A program made the position numbers and the translations under genes. Shown piece after piece: positions 37,701 through 47,900 of a stretch of 64,000 nt of DNA. Each line of letters begins with the position of its first letter. Within the stretch, counting starts at the first letter, position 1. A model generated the notes under the pieces. The model did not search any database, had not been told where the DNA came from, and was given only the letters and a program-made list of their open reading frames with translations. The stretch comes from Methylobacterium frigidaeris (GTDB lineage Bacteria; Pseudomonadota; Alphaproteobacteria; Rhizobiales; Beijerinckiaceae), in assembly GCF_022179185.1 (NCBI RefSeq), contig NZ_BPQJ01000013.1, positions 23,543 through 87,542 of the forward strand, given 5' to 3'.

Positions 37701-37877
37701 GGTGTAGAGATCCTCCACCGAGGCGCCCGGGAAGGCGGTCGAGAGGGCGATCGAGGGCGGCGCGATGATCGGGTATTGCGCCACCGGCAGCATCGGGATC
37801 GTCAGCACGCCCCCGAGGCAGATGAACAGCGCGACGACCCAGGCGAAGATCGGCCGGTCGATGAAGAAGCTGGCCAA
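34704..37877 (-). CDS. RND multidrug efflux permease (AcrB/MexB family)
   Basis: TTG 37877 follows AGGGAGGA and yields 1,057 residues, the normal AcrB length, starting L-A-S-F-F-I-D-R-P-I-F. Twelve membrane helices surround two large periplasmic loops. The proton-relay aspartates lie in helix 4 (G-I-L-V-D-D-A-I-V-V-V-E-N). It works as a trimer exchanging protons for drugs. The upstream gene encodes its adaptor; no TolC-like outer-membrane channel or regulator is in the window. The plus-strand frame of 1,191 codons opposite it is a shadow. Confidence 0.95.
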   Translation of the reverse strand: MASFFIDRPIFAWVVALFICLGGVLTIPMLPVAQYPIIAPPSIALSTAFPGASVEDLYTGTTRLIEDELNGAANIQSFESASDSFGVIEITANFEPGTDPGYAGVEVQNRLKRVEARLPAEVRQQGILVEEASAATLNIITLVSKDGSMDEVALGDFLIRNVINEIRRIPGVGRATLYSTERSLRVWIDPDKLRGLSLNASDVTQAITRQNVQIASGAVGAQPSPEVHKVNFPIVVKGQMRAPEEFGAIVLRANPDGSTVRLRDVARIELGGEDYKFTTRLNGGPAAGISVTLAPDGNALDTAKAIRAKMEELSQFFPDTVKWDIPYDITPAVEASIEKVLHTLVEAVVLVFIVMFLFLQNIRYTLIPTIVVPIALLGTCTIMLLAGFSINVLTMFGMVLAIGILVDDAIVVVENVERIMSEEGLSPKEATRKAMGQITGAIIGITLVLVAVFIPMAFFPGSVGIIYRQFSIAMVTSIAFSAFLALSLTPALCATLLKPVEAGHGHAKRGFFGWFNRIVDRETARYGRGVAWAVAKAGRMMVVYLILVAGVAYAFVRLPEGFLPVEDQGFFTVDIQTPPGSSFNRTLAAVKKTEEYLMAQPGVATVTIVNGFSFSGQGQMTSQAFVTLKPWSERGKDQSAAALVAGTNKAMAGYRDAVIQALEPPPIDNLGNASGFSFRLQDRAQKGYAALMAAQEQLLSLARKSPILKNVYVEGLPPAPQAELVIDREKAAALGVNFADINDTIQVNLGSVYTNDFPNRGKMQRVIVQAEDGQRLNATDLLNYSVKNHLGTMVPMSSFADLKWSVGPAQIIGFNGYQSVRFTGEPAAGFTSGEAIAEMERLMTQLPKGFGYAWTGQSLQEKQAGSQATLLLALSVLIVFLCLAALYESWSIPLAVMLVIPLGVIGSVAGVLIRDMPNDVYFKIGLITIIGLSAKNAILIIEFARELWRPGTKLVPATIEASRLRFRPIVMTSLAFIFGVVPLAIATGAASKSQQAIGTGVMGGMISATVLAVILVPVFFVVAMRFFQRKRVREENLDSAPGAVQAPEPVREHAHGH

Positions 37878-37891
37878 GGTGCGGTCCTCCC

Positions 37892-39088
37892 TCAGCGCTG
37901 CTCGGTCGAGGCCGGCGCGGGATGCGCGCCCGCCGCCGCCATCGTGGTGGTCTCGAACGGCACGGCCGCGACCTTGGTGCCGGCGACGATCTTCTGGAAG
38001 CCCTCGGCGACGACGCGGTCGCCCTCCTTCAGCCCGTCGCGGATCACCCACTGGCCCTCGACCACCGGGCCGACCTCGACCGGCTGCAGCACCACCTTCT
38101 CGTCCTGACCGACGAGCCAGACCTGGGCGCGGCCGTCATTCGAGCGGTGCACCGCTTGCTGCGGCACCGCGATGGCGTCGGAATCGATGCCCTGCTTGAT
38201 CCGGGCGCGGACATACATGCCGGGGAACAGCTCGCCGTGCGGGTTCGGCACCACGGCGCGCAAGGTCACCTGGCCGGTGCTCGGGTCGGCGGTCACGTCG
38301 GAGAAGAGCAGCCGGCCGGGCTCCGGATAGAGCGAGCCGTCGTCCATGATGACGCGCACGCTCGCCACGTCGGCGGCGAGGCGGTCGAGCTCGCCGCTGG
38401 CGAGGTCGCGGCGCAGCTTGTTCAGCTCGCCGACGGACTGGGTGATGTCGACGTAGATCGGGTCGAGCTGCTGGATCGTCGCCAGGTTGCTCGCGGCGCC
38501 CTGCTCGACGAGCGCACCCTCGGTGACGAGGGCTCGGCCGATGCGGCCCGAGATCGGCGCCCGCACGTCGGTGTAGCCGAGGTTGAGCTGGGCGCGGTCG
38601 CGGGCGGCCTTGGCGCCGGCGACCTCGGCCTCGGCCTGCTTCTGGGCCGCGAAGGCGGCGTCGTACTGCGCTTGGCTCGCGGTCTGGCGGGTAAGCAGGG
38701 TCTCCAGGCGCTCCGCCTGCTGGCGGGCCAGCACCAGGGCGGCCTCGGCCTTGGCCAGCGTCGCCTCGGCGCTGGCGAGGTCGGCCCGGAACGGCATCGG
38801 GTCGATCTTGTAGAGGAGGTCGCCCTCCTTGACCTGGCTGCCCTGCTCGAAGGTCCGCTTGATGACGAGGCCGGCGACCCGGGCTCGCACTTCGGCGATG
38901 CGGGTCGGCGCGGCGCGGCCGGGCAGGTCGCGCTCGTAGGGGATCGGCTGGTGCTTGACCGTGACGATCGAGACTTCCGGCGGGGCCGTCGGGGCCGCGG
39001 GGGCGGCGGCCTGCTCGGCCGGCTTGCAGGCGGCGAGCCCGAGGAAGAGGGCGGTCGCTCCGAGGAGGATGCGGCGGCGTTGGGTCAC
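37892..39088 (-). CDS. RND efflux periplasmic adaptor lipoprotein (AcrA/MexA family)
   Basis: From GTG 39088 this 398-residue protein has a lipobox G-L-A-A-C21, so it is anchored in the inner membrane by lipid. The lipoyl halves (A-R-V-A-G-L-V-I-K and D-V-R-A-P-I-S-G-R-I-G) flank an alpha-hairpin at about 95-160, followed by beta-barrel and membrane-proximal domains. It bridges the RND pump to an outer-membrane channel. It is 14 bp upstream of the pump gene. Longer in-frame starts lack signal features. Confidence 0.94.
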   Translation of the reverse strand: MTQRRRILLGATALFLGLAACKPAEQAAAPAAPTAPPEVSIVTVKHQPIPYERDLPGRAAPTRIAEVRARVAGLVIKRTFEQGSQVKEGDLLYKIDPMPFRADLASAEATLAKAEAALVLARQQAERLETLLTRQTASQAQYDAAFAAQKQAEAEVAGAKAARDRAQLNLGYTDVRAPISGRIGRALVTEGALVEQGAASNLATIQQLDPIYVDITQSVGELNKLRRDLASGELDRLAADVASVRVIMDDGSLYPEPGRLLFSDVTADPSTGQVTLRAVVPNPHGELFPGMYVRARIKQGIDSDAIAVPQQAVHRSNDGRAQVWLVGQDEKVVLQPVEVGPVVEGQWVIRDGLKEGDRVVAEGFQKIVAGTKVAAVPFETTTMAAAGAHPAPASTEQR

Positions 39089-39433
39089 GGGTCGGTCTTT
39101 CCTGCTCGGTGGGGAAGCCACCACGGCGCAGCGCGCCGCCGGGCTTCCGGGCATGAGGGGCCAGGCATAAGTCCAGGCATGGGTCCAGGCCTGGCGGGCC
39201 CGGGCTTCGCGGTCTGGGCGAGCCGCGGTCCGCGGCTCGAGGGCAGAACGCGGCGCGGCTCGGTCGGGCGTCGTTATCGGTATCGGTCCGGCTCTCGACG
39301 TCGGACAGGCGCACGGCATCGGTCGAACCGAGGATGGTCGCCGAACGGCTCGTCCCGTCAAGAGGCTCGCAGGGTTCCGAGGCGGAGATATGACGCTACG
39401 TCCGGTTCGGCAGCGGGAGCCGGACCGGCGCCG
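39089..39433. other. Intergenic region, 345 bp, with a short tandem repeat
   Basis: This gap should carry the promoter of the efflux operon. The only structure is a 12-bp tandem repeat at 39161-39196 (CCAGGCATAAGT, CCAGGCATGGGT, CCAGGCCTGGCG). Confidence 0.5.
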
Positions 39434-39838
39434 TCAGGCGCTGCGTTTCGGCGGGCGCTCGGGCAGGGCGGCGCCGGCCTGGACGAGGGCGCCGAGGCGG
39501 CGTGGGGGCCGCAGGGCGGCGGCGCCTGCCGCCGTGTCCTCGGCCGGGCCGGCGAGGATCACGCTCGCGGCCCCGCCATCGTCTGGACGGGGATTGTCGA
39601 CGCCGCTCGCCGTGAGGGTGCAGGCCGGGCTCTTCACCCAGTGCGCGTGCAGGCTCGCCATCGGCGAGGCACCTTGCGCCGCGCGCAGCACGGGCTGGGG
39701 ACGGCCGCCCGCGGCATCCGCCGCCGACATCGCCAGAAGGGCGAGGCCGAGGCCGAGAAAGGCGGTCGCGCAGAAACGCGCGAGGGATGTCCAGAAACGA
39801 CCGGTCACGGAACGGGACAGTGGGGGTTCCAGCCGCAC
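39434..39838 (-). CDS. Small secreted hypothetical protein
   Basis: GTG 39838 gives 134 residues with a signal peptide-like hydrophobic stretch ([16 protein letters not shown]). The tail is Ala/Pro-rich with a single Cys. A nearer GTG (V12) would also preserve the leader. It resembles no family and may be a lineage-specific small protein. Codon usage is compatible with coding. Confidence 0.5.
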   Translation of the reverse strand: MRLEPPLSRSVTGRFWTSLARFCATAFLGLGLALLAMSAADAAGGRPQPVLRAAQGASPMASLHAHWVKSPACTLTASGVDNPRPDDGGAASVILAGPAEDTAAGAAALRPPRRLGALVQAGAALPERPPKRSA

Positions 39839-39962
39839 CGCACAAGACGCCGCGACATTCTGTCAGGGCCCGCGCGAAGTCCGGACGGTCGGGGCCGGGG
39901 ACTTGATCGAACCGGCGCACCGCCGTACCGGTTTTTCGAAAGCAATGCCGGGAGGAGACCCC

Positions 39963-41177
<1,215 letters not shown>

Positions 41178-41497
41178 ACGGCGCGCCATCGGCGGCGGAG
41201 CGGGGCAGGGCACCCGCTCCGCCGCGGACGGAGCCGCGGCGATCCTGACGTTTCGCGGCGATCCTTCGAATTCATTCGATCGCCCTATCGTGCCGCACTG
41301 CACCATGGCGGGGCCGCGCGGCATGGGCTAAGTATGACACGCTCTCGCCCTTCCCACGGAACCGCCCGGACGATGCACCCGCCCTCGCGGGACGAGTGCC
41401 GCGGCGCAAACGATCCCATGACCCGCCACGATTTCCCAACCGGCCCCGCTCTCCCGCCACCCGGGCACATCGCCCCTCCGTCCCGGTGAGGCCTGCC
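41178..41497. other. Intergenic region, 320 bp
   Basis: Promoter region of the BoxR/BzdR-like regulator. It contains TGCA at 41299-41302 and 41374-41377, a core used by BzdR-type regulators, but no convincing array. Nothing else is visible. Confidence 0.35.
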
Positions 41498-42454
41498 ATG
41501 TCCAGCAGAACCGGATCACGCCCGGACGCCGGCGAGTCGCCGAATGCCGCCGAGGCCGGCGGATCGGAGGCGGGCGATGCGGAGGCGGAGTTCCTGACGG
41601 TCCTCGGCCAGCGCGTCCGCACCATGCGGGCGGTGCGGGCGATGTCGCGCAAGATGCTGTCGCAGACCTCCGGCCTGTCCGAGCGCTACATCGCCCAGCT
41701 CGAGGGAGGGCAGGGCAACGTCTCGATCATCCTGCTGCGCCGGGTGGCGCTCGCCATGGGGGTGCGGCTCGAGGATCTGATCGCAGCGGTGGAGAGCCCG
41801 CCGGACTGGCCGGTGATGCGCGACCTCCTGGAGAAGGCAAACGCCGACCAGATCGCCAAGGCCAAGCGCATCCTCTCGGGCGCGGCGGCCCCGGGCGACG
41901 CCCCGACGCAGCGCGTGGCGCTGATCGGCCTTCGCGGTGCCGGCAAGTCGACCCTCGGGCGGATCCTGGCCGAGCGGATGGGCTGGACCTTCGTCGAGCT
42001 CAACCGCGAGATCGAGCGCGAGAACGGCCTGTCGGTCGCGGAGATCTTCGCGATCTACGGCCAGGAGACCTATCGCCGCCTGGAGCAGGGGGCACTGCGC
42101 CGGCTCGCCGAGCGGCCGGGTCCGATGGTGCTGGCGACCGGCGGCGGCATCGTCGCCGAGCCCGTCACCTTCGACCTGCTGCTGTCCTCGTTCTTCACCG
42201 TCTGGCTCAAGGCGCGGCCGGAGGAGCACATCCACCGGGTGCGCGAGCAGGCGGCCAAGGGCCTCGTCCAGGCCCGGATGCCGGACAGCGACAACGCCCT
42301 GCGGGAGATCCGGGCCGTGTTGCTGAGCCGCGAGCCGCTCTATGCCCGCGCCCGCGCGGTGATCGACACCGCCGACCATACCGTGGCCGAGACCGCCGGC
42401 GAGCTGACCGGCCTGGTCGAGGGCTATCTCGGCGCGGCGCGGCGCGGGGCCTGA
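41498..42454 (+). CDS. BoxR/BzdR-type regulator: XRE helix-turn-helix fused to a shikimate-kinase-like domain
   Basis: This 318-residue protein has an XRE DNA-binding domain at about 33-95 (S-G-L-S-E-R-Y-I-A-Q-L-E-G-G-Q-G-N-V-S). A complete shikimate-kinase fold follows, with P-loop G144-L-R-G-A-G-K-S-T152. In BoxR and BzdR the kinase-like part binds benzoyl-CoA, which releases DNA and turns on benzoate degradation. No box or bzd genes occur in the window, so it may control a distant aromatic pathway or the thiolase just upstream. Confidence 0.93.
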   Translation: MSSRTGSRPDAGESPNAAEAGGSEAGDAEAEFLTVLGQRVRTMRAVRAMSRKMLSQTSGLSERYIAQLEGGQGNVSIILLRRVALAMGVRLEDLIAAVESPPDWPVMRDLLEKANADQIAKAKRILSGAAAPGDAPTQRVALIGLRGAGKSTLGRILAERMGWTFVELNREIERENGLSVAEIFAIYGQETYRRLEQGALRRLAERPGPMVLATGGGIVAEPVTFDLLLSSFFTVWLKARPEEHIHRVREQAAKGLVQARMPDSDNALREIRAVLLSREPLYARARAVIDTADHTVAETAGELTGLVEGYLGAARRGA

Positions 42455-42586
42455 GGCCCGGGCGCCACAGGCGGGCCGGGCTTCGGCGAAAATCGCCGGC
42501 GCGGCGGAGGACCGCACGTATTCTGGCCGCAAATGAGTCGGCAGGCTCGTCGGCTCAGAAGGAACGCGTCGGGGTCGAGGAGCACG

Positions 42587-43630
42587 ATGGAGAGTTCGAA
42601 CCGGGCCGAGAGCTACGAGGCGGCGCAGGGCGGCGAGACCGGGCAGGTGGTGGAGGCGGCGCATTTCTCCGCCATCCGCAGCGTCCGCACCGAGGCCGAG
42701 GCGCTCCTGACCCTCGCCCGCGCCCTCGACCACGAGCTGAAGGCCGGGTTCGGCGCCGCCGTCGCGGCGATCCACGACATTCCCGGCCGGGTGATCGTGT
42801 CCGGCATCGGCAAGAGCGGCCATATCGGGCGCAAGATCGCCTCGACGCTGGCCTCCACCGGCACGCCGGCCTCGTTCATCCACCCGAGCGAGGCCAGCCA
42901 CGGCGATCTCGGGATGATCACGTCCCAGGACATCGTCATCGCGCTGTCCTGGTCCGGCGAGACGGCGGAACTCGGCGACCTCATCAGCTTCTCTCGGCGC
43001 TTTGCCGTGACGCTGATCGGCATGACCGCGAACGCGGGCAGCACGCTCGGCCAGGCCGCCGACATCCTGCTGCCGCTGCCGCTGGTGAAGGAGGCCTGCC
43101 CGCACAATCTCGCGCCGACCTCGTCCAGCGTGATCCAGCTCGCGCTCGGCGACGCGCTCGCGGTTGCGCTCCTTGAGCGCCGCGGCTTCTCGGCCAGCGA
43201 CTTCAAGGTCTTCCACCCGGGCGGCAAGCTCGCGGCCCGGCTCAAGACCGTCGCCCAGCTGATGCACGCCGGCGAGGAGATGCCGCTGGTGCCCCGGGGC
43301 CTTCGGGTCTCGGAGGCCCTGATCGCCGTGATGGGCAAGCGCTTCGGCTGCGCCGGCATCGTCGACGAGGCCGGCCGGCTCGTCGGCATGATCACCGACG
43401 GCGACGTGCGCCGTCACATGAGCCGGGGCGCCGGCCACAGCGATCTCCTCGCCCGCCGGGTCGAGGAGGTCATGACCCCTGCGCCGATCACCACCACCCC
43501 CGGCACCTTCGCCAGCGCCGCCCTGGAGCTGATGAACCGCAGCCAGATCACCGCGCTGTTCGCGGTGGAGCGCGGACGGCCGGTGGGCATCCTGCACATC
43601 CACGACATCCTGCGGGCGGGGGTGGTGTGA
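42587..43630 (+). CDS. kdsD: Arabinose-5-phosphate isomerase, KpsF/GutQ family
   Basis: From ATG 42587, behind GAGGAGC, the protein has 347 residues. A SIS domain spans about 45-185, with the phosphosugar motif S-G-I-G-K-S-G-H and S-W-S-G-E-T. Paired CBS domains occupy about 220-347 (V-E-E-V-M-T-P at the second). It converts ribulose 5-phosphate to arabinose 5-phosphate, the first step to the KDO of lipopolysaccharide. No kdsABC genes are adjacent. The longer start at 42533 is less well supported. Confidence 0.93.
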   Translation: MESSNRAESYEAAQGGETGQVVEAAHFSAIRSVRTEAEALLTLARALDHELKAGFGAAVAAIHDIPGRVIVSGIGKSGHIGRKIASTLASTGTPASFIHPSEASHGDLGMITSQDIVIALSWSGETAELGDLISFSRRFAVTLIGMTANAGSTLGQAADILLPLPLVKEACPHNLAPTSSSVIQLALGDALAVALLERRGFSASDFKVFHPGGKLAARLKTVAQLMHAGEEMPLVPRGLRVSEALIAVMGKRFGCAGIVDEAGRLVGMITDGDVRRHMSRGAGHSDLLARRVEEVMTPAPITTTPGTFASAALELMNRSQITALFAVERGRPVGILHIHDILRAGVV

Positions 43631-43778
43631 GGGCGGCATGCCCGGTCGATCTGTGATCGATCCTGATTCCGGAGTTTCGGAAGATTCCTTCCGGAGTCAG
43701 GACCGCAAGCCCGCGCGGCACCTGAGCGGAGCCGATTTTCGCAGTGCGCAGCAGTTAACCGGACATCGCACGATACCG

Positions 43779-44195
43779 TCAGCGTCCGGATAAACTGGAC
43801 AGCGTCCTGACCCCTACCCAGCCCCAGTAGACCCGGTGATGGGCGATGAGCCCATCGGACACGTCGATCATCTCCATCAGGTCGATCTGATCGCCCTCGG
43901 GGGTCTGGCGCGGGTACTCCCACGCCAGCTGTCGCCCATCGGAGAAGAAGACGCTCGTGCGGTACCATCGGCCCAAACCGCTCTGCGGCGAGCGGAATCC
44001 CGCCTCGAAAAAGTCCCTGATCGCGGCTTTTCCCGTCAGGAGACCCGTGCCGCCCCCCGGCAAGGCCGCCCAGACCAGCGGGCTCTCGAACACGGCATCA
44101 TCGGCGTAGAGCGCCATCAATCCGTCGATGTCGCGACGGACCACGGTCTCGTGCCACTGCTCATGGATGTGGCGGATGGCGGCGTCTGCGCTCAT
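43779..44195 (-). CDS. SnoaL/NTF2-like small protein
   Basis: From ATG 44195 this 138-residue protein has the SnoaL-like cone fold pattern: an N-terminal helix (I-R-H-I-H-E-Q-W-H-E-T-V-V), D-I-D-G-L-M-A-L-Y-A-D-D-A-V-F-E-S-P, and alternating strands ending H-H-R-V-Y-W-G-W. Such proteins are isomerases, hydrolases or binding proteins of many kinds. No substrate can be assigned. It is monocistronic. Confidence 0.85.
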   Translation of the reverse strand: MSADAAIRHIHEQWHETVVRRDIDGLMALYADDAVFESPLVWAALPGGGTGLLTGKAAIRDFFEAGFRSPQSGLGRWYRTSVFFSDGRQLAWEYPRQTPEGDQIDLMEMIDVSDGLIAHHRVYWGWVGVRTLSSLSGR

Positions 44196-44303
44196 GCTGA
44201 TGCTCTCCGGTTCCGACCGATGGCCGGTACCGGACGCTAGCCCCGGATGCGCCACGGATGCTTCGGCGCCCTCCGAAGCGTGCTGCCCCGGAGCGGGCCT
44301 GGC

Positions 44304-44882
44304 TCAATACGGGACCCCACCCCCCCGCTTCTCCCGCAACGCCTCGGCATACCACGCCAGCTCGTCGAGGAACCGGCCGGTCTGGCGCTCCAGCCACGGC
44401 TGGAGCGGCTGCCCGTCCTCGTCCAGCGCCTTGTGCACCTCGGGTATCGGCAGGAGCGACGGGATGCTCGGCGTACCGAGTTCGCCCAGCATCGCGCGCA
44501 GCTGCATCGCCGCCCTCACGCCGCCGTAGCGGCCGGCGGAGTAGCAGACGATGGCCGAGGGCCGCCAGAAATACTCCTCCAGGAAGTGGTCGAGGGTGTT
44601 GGACAGGGCCGGCGGGATGCTGTGGTTGTACTCCGCCGAGACCACCACGAAGCCGTCCGACCGGCGGTAGAGGGCGGCCAGCCGTTCCAGTACCTCGGGC
44701 GCCTCGCCCTTCGGGTATTCCTTGTACATTCGCGTCAGCAGTGGCAGGCCGAGATCGGCGGGATCGACCAGCGGCGCCTCGTGGCCGCGGGATTCGAGGG
44801 CGTGGACCAGGTAGCGGGCAGCGCGCAACCCGTTGCGCCCCTGGCGCACCGAACCGAGGATGACCGGGATCACGAGGGCCAT
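44304..44882 (-). CDS. NADPH-dependent FMN reductase family protein
   Basis: This 192-residue flavodoxin-like reductase begins L-V-I-P-V-I-L-G-S-V-R-Q-G-R-N-G, with the FMN phosphate loop at 9-17. A second conserved segment is V-V-V-S-A-E-Y-N-H-S-I-P-P-A-L-S-N near 80-96, contacting the flavin. It would reduce FMN, quinones or azo compounds in the cytosol. No flavin-dependent monooxygenase lies next to it. It is 57 bp from the end of the TRAP permease gene, so co-transcription is possible. Confidence 0.93.
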   Translation of the reverse strand: MALVIPVILGSVRQGRNGLRAARYLVHALESRGHEAPLVDPADLGLPLLTRMYKEYPKGEAPEVLERLAALYRRSDGFVVVSAEYNHSIPPALSNTLDHFLEEYFWRPSAIVCYSAGRYGGVRAAMQLRAMLGELGTPSIPSLLPIPEVHKALDEDGQPLQPWLERQTGRFLDELAWYAEALREKRGGGVPY

Positions 44883-44939
44883 GGCGGGACTCCGGGAGGA
44901 TGTGACACCACCCGGAGCCTACAGCGTCTCGGCAGGATC

Positions 44940-46265
44940 TCACATCATCCCGAGCATCCGCGGCAGCCACAGCGAGATCGCCGGGACGTAGGTCACGACG
45001 ACGAGGAAGATCAGCATGGTGAGCAACCACGGCCAGACCGCGATGGTCAGCTCCGTGATGCCCATGCGGGTGATGCCCGACGCCACGTAGAGGTTGAGGC
45101 CGACCGGTGGGTGGCACATGCCGACCTCCATGTTGACCACGATCAGGATGCCGAAATGCACCGGGTCGATGCCGAGCTTGGCGGCGATCGGGAACAGGAT
45201 CGGCGCCATGATCAGCACGATGGAGGACGGCTCCATCACGTTGCCGGCGAGCAGCAGCAGCAGGTTGACGATCAGCAGGAACACCACCCAGTTCAGGCCG
45301 GCCCCGGTGATCCAGCTCGCCATCGCCTGCGGGATCTGCTCGCTCGTCATCAGGAACGAGAACAGGACTGCGTTGGTGATGATGTAGAGCAGCATCGCGC
45401 TCATGTTGGCCGAGTCGAGCAGCACCCGCGGCACGTCGCGCCAGGTGAGATCGCGGTAGACGAAGAGCGCGATCACGAAGGCGTAGACCGCACTCACCGC
45501 CGCCGCCTCGGTCGGCGTGAAAGCGCCGGTATAGATGCCGCCCAGCACCAGCATGATCAGGAGCAGGCCCCAGACCGACTTGCGGAACGCGACCCAGCGC
45601 TCGCGCCAGGTCGCCTTCAGCATGCGCGGGTAGCCGAACTTGCGCGCCCGGTACCAGGTGGTGAGACCGAGCAGGGCGGCCAGCATCAGGCCCGGGATCA
45701 CGCCGGCGACGAACAGCGTCGAGATCGAGGCCGAGGAGACCCGCTGGCCGTCGGGCCCGGTCACCACCGCGCCGCTCGTCGCCACCGAGTACATCACCAT
45801 GACGATCGAGGGCGGGATCAGGATGCCCAGCGCCCCCGAGGTGGTGATGACGCCGGCGCCGAAGCGCTTCGGGAACCCTTGCGCCACCATGGCGGGCAGG
45901 ATGATCGAGCCGATCGCCACGACGGTGGCCGGGCTCGAGCCCGAGATGGCGGCGAAGAGCGCGCAGGCCATCACGCCCGCAAGGCCGAGGCCCCCGTGCC
46001 AGTGACCGACCATCGAGGTGGCGAAGTTGATCATCCGGCGGGCGACGCCGCCATGAGTCAGGAAATTGCCCGACAGGATGAAGAACGGGATCGCCATGAT
46101 CTCGAAGTTCTCGATCCCGGTGAACAGCTTGAGCGCCACCGCCTCGATCGGCACGGTGGTCATGGTGAACAGGAAGGTGAGCACCGAGAGGCCGAGCGCG
46201 ATCGAGATCGGCATGCCGGTGAGCATCAGGGCGATGAGCAGCCCGAAGATGATGGCGGCGTTCAT
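44940..46265 (-). CDS. TRAP transporter large permease, DctM family
   Basis: This 441-residue inner-membrane protein has about twelve helices, with the characteristic G-S-S-P-A-T-V-V-A-I-G-S near 130 and P-P-S-I-V-M-V-M-Y near 173. It drives sodium-coupled uptake of a carboxylate or similar solute. Its start overlaps the stop of the small permease gene by four bases. The periplasmic DctP binding protein that gives specificity is missing from the neighbourhood. Confidence 0.95.
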   Translation of the reverse strand: MNAAIIFGLLIALMLTGMPISIALGLSVLTFLFTMTTVPIEAVALKLFTGIENFEIMAIPFFILSGNFLTHGGVARRMINFATSMVGHWHGGLGLAGVMACALFAAISGSSPATVVAIGSIILPAMVAQGFPKRFGAGVITTSGALGILIPPSIVMVMYSVATSGAVVTGPDGQRVSSASISTLFVAGVIPGLMLAALLGLTTWYRARKFGYPRMLKATWRERWVAFRKSVWGLLLIMLVLGGIYTGAFTPTEAAAVSAVYAFVIALFVYRDLTWRDVPRVLLDSANMSAMLLYIITNAVLFSFLMTSEQIPQAMASWITGAGLNWVVFLLIVNLLLLLAGNVMEPSSIVLIMAPILFPIAAKLGIDPVHFGILIVVNMEVGMCHPPVGLNLYVASGITRMGITELTIAVWPWLLTMLIFLVVVTYVPAISLWLPRMLGMM

Positions 46266-46861
46266 CGGGCAGGGCCTCCGGTGCGGGCTTCGGCTGCGAG
46301 GTCTTCAGCGGCGTGCGGGCTCTCGACCACGCCCTCGACGTGGCCCGGATCGTGGTGGGGCAGTTCCCCGGTGCGCCAGAAGCTCCACGCCACCTGCAGG
46401 AAGCGGAAGCACATCAGGTACGAGCCCAAGGGGATCGCCAGGTAGACGATCCAGCTCGGGATCTCGAGGTCGGGCGTGGTCTGGTCGGTATCGACGAGGC
46501 CGTAGACGAAGCGCGCGCCCATCGTGCCGACGATGACCGTGAACAGGGCGCCGCAGAGCAGGCCGAACAGCACGATCCGGTTGCGCCAGGCAGGAGGCAG
46601 CTGGTTCACCGCCACGTCGACGCCGACATGGATGCCGGTGCGCACGCCGTAGGCGGCACCGAACTTCGCCATCCAGACGAACATGTAGATGCACAGCTCC
46701 TGGGCCCAGGAGAGGTGGATCGCGGCGGTGATCGGATAGAGGACGTCGATGCCCGACGCGTAGCGGTGCACGACGGCGACGAAGATCAGCAGCGTCGCGC
46801 CGGCCATCAGGCTCGCGATCAGGATCTCCTCGAGGCGGTCGAGGATGCGCAGGGGGTGCAT
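46262..46861 (-). CDS. TRAP transporter small permease, DctQ family
   Basis: From ATG 46861 this 199-residue protein has four membrane helices (about 15-38, 57-77, 97-118, 141-163) and the family segment S-W-A-Q-E-L-C-I-Y-M-F-V-W-M-A-K-F-G-A-A-Y-G-V-R. It pairs with the large permease, with which it overlaps. The C-terminal tail is Glu/His-rich and cytosolic. Upstream in-frame codons lack protein features. Confidence 0.92.
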   Translation of the reverse strand: MHPLRILDRLEEILIASLMAGATLLIFVAVVHRYASGIDVLYPITAAIHLSWAQELCIYMFVWMAKFGAAYGVRTGIHVGVDVAVNQLPPAWRNRIVLFGLLCGALFTVIVGTMGARFVYGLVDTDQTTPDLEIPSWIVYLAIPLGSYLMCFRFLQVAWSFWRTGELPHHDPGHVEGVVESPHAAEDLAAEARTGGPAR

Positions 46862-46911
46862 GGGGTCTCCCGGGGGCGGAGCGAGGCGTTCGCGATCGAG
46901 GCGGGGCGGGG

Positions 46912-47703
46912 TCAAGGGGCGTCGCCGTGAGGCCAGGCGAAGCGGATGGTGCGGTCGCGCAGGCCGGCCAGCACCACCTCGACGCCGCCGGACTTCACCA
47001 TCCATTCAAGGCGGTGGTCGCGATATTCCCGCCGGCGCCCGCCGGTGGTGTAGAGGTCGGCGGCCTCCGCCATCCGGGCCGCCGCGGCGTCGAACTCGCG
47101 GAAGGTCTCGGCGACCGAGGGGCGCTCGCGAAGCCGCGCGTGCCAGCGCGCGAGCGGGCTGCCCGCCGCAGGCCCGAGCCCGTAATGCACCGAGCGGTTG
47201 ACCATCGGGGCCACCGCCGCGTCGGCCCAGCCGAGCCGATCGCCCCCGAACCACGTCGCGTCGCCGAGGCGGCCGGTCAGCCAGTCCTGCAACACCTTCG
47301 TCTGCGCCGCCGCCTGGGCGCGCAGGTGATCGGCCAGCGCCCCGGTGGCGCGGTGGAACCACAGGATCTCGCCGAAGCCCCAGTTCACCGCCTCGTACTG
47401 GGTGTCGCAGACCTCCTCGGTCATGCGGGCGACGGCGCGGGCGGCGGGATCGGGCGGCAGCAGCGGCGGATCCGGCCAGCGTTCCTCGACGTATTCGAGG
47501 ATCACGGTGGATTCGAAGATGCTCACCCCACCGTCGACCAGCACCGGTACCTCGGTACGGGGATTGGCTTGCGCGAAGGCGCCGTCGCTCCGCCCGGTCC
47601 CGAAGGTCTCCGGCAGCTCGGCGGTGAAGCCCACCCCCTTCTCGCGCAGGGCGATCTTGACCTTCTGCGCATAGGACGAGAGCGGGTGCTCGTAGAGCAG
47701 CAT
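46912..47703 (-). CDS. Glutathione S-transferase family protein
   Basis: From ATG 47703 the protein has 263 residues. The N-terminal thioredoxin-fold domain has L-Y-E-H-P-L-S-S-Y-A-Q-K-V (catalytic Ser region 9-10), V-P-V-L-V-D-G near 50 and the glutathione-binding E-S-T-V-I-L-E-Y near 63. A helical C-terminal domain follows, with a family-atypical 40-residue tail. It may conjugate glutathione to aromatic or halogenated compounds. It lies 50 bp upstream of the TRAP operon on the same strand. Confidence 0.93.
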   Translation of the reverse strand: MLLYEHPLSSYAQKVKIALREKGVGFTAELPETFGTGRSDGAFAQANPRTEVPVLVDGGVSIFESTVILEYVEERWPDPPLLPPDPAARAVARMTEEVCDTQYEAVNWGFGEILWFHRATGALADHLRAQAAAQTKVLQDWLTGRLGDATWFGGDRLGWADAAVAPMVNRSVHYGLGPAAGSPLARWHARLRERPSVAETFREFDAAAARMAEAADLYTTGGRRREYRDHRLEWMVKSGGVEVVLAGLRDRTIRFAWPHGDAP

Positions 47704-47900
47704 GGCGTTGGTTCCCCCCGGACCGTCTCGTTCGTTGGCGACAGTGTCGCACGCGGCGGCGCGCCGGGTGAACCCGACGATGGTTGGTGCCGGCAGGAAA
47801 ATGCGATGCTCGCCGAGAGCGGGGCTGGCCGCCGCTATGCTTGAAGACATATAACGCGGCGTCCGATCCACCGGCCGACACGAGCCAAGGGACCACCGCC

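Noticed and set aside
34533..38108. Plus-strand open frame of 1,191 codons opposite the RND pump
   Set aside because: His/Asp/Arg-rich shadow without recognisable domains; the pump on the other strand is complete.
41285..41652. Small minus-strand frames upstream of and within the BoxR-like gene
   Set aside because: Arg-rich products, no start signals, and they overlap the regulator's conserved coding region.
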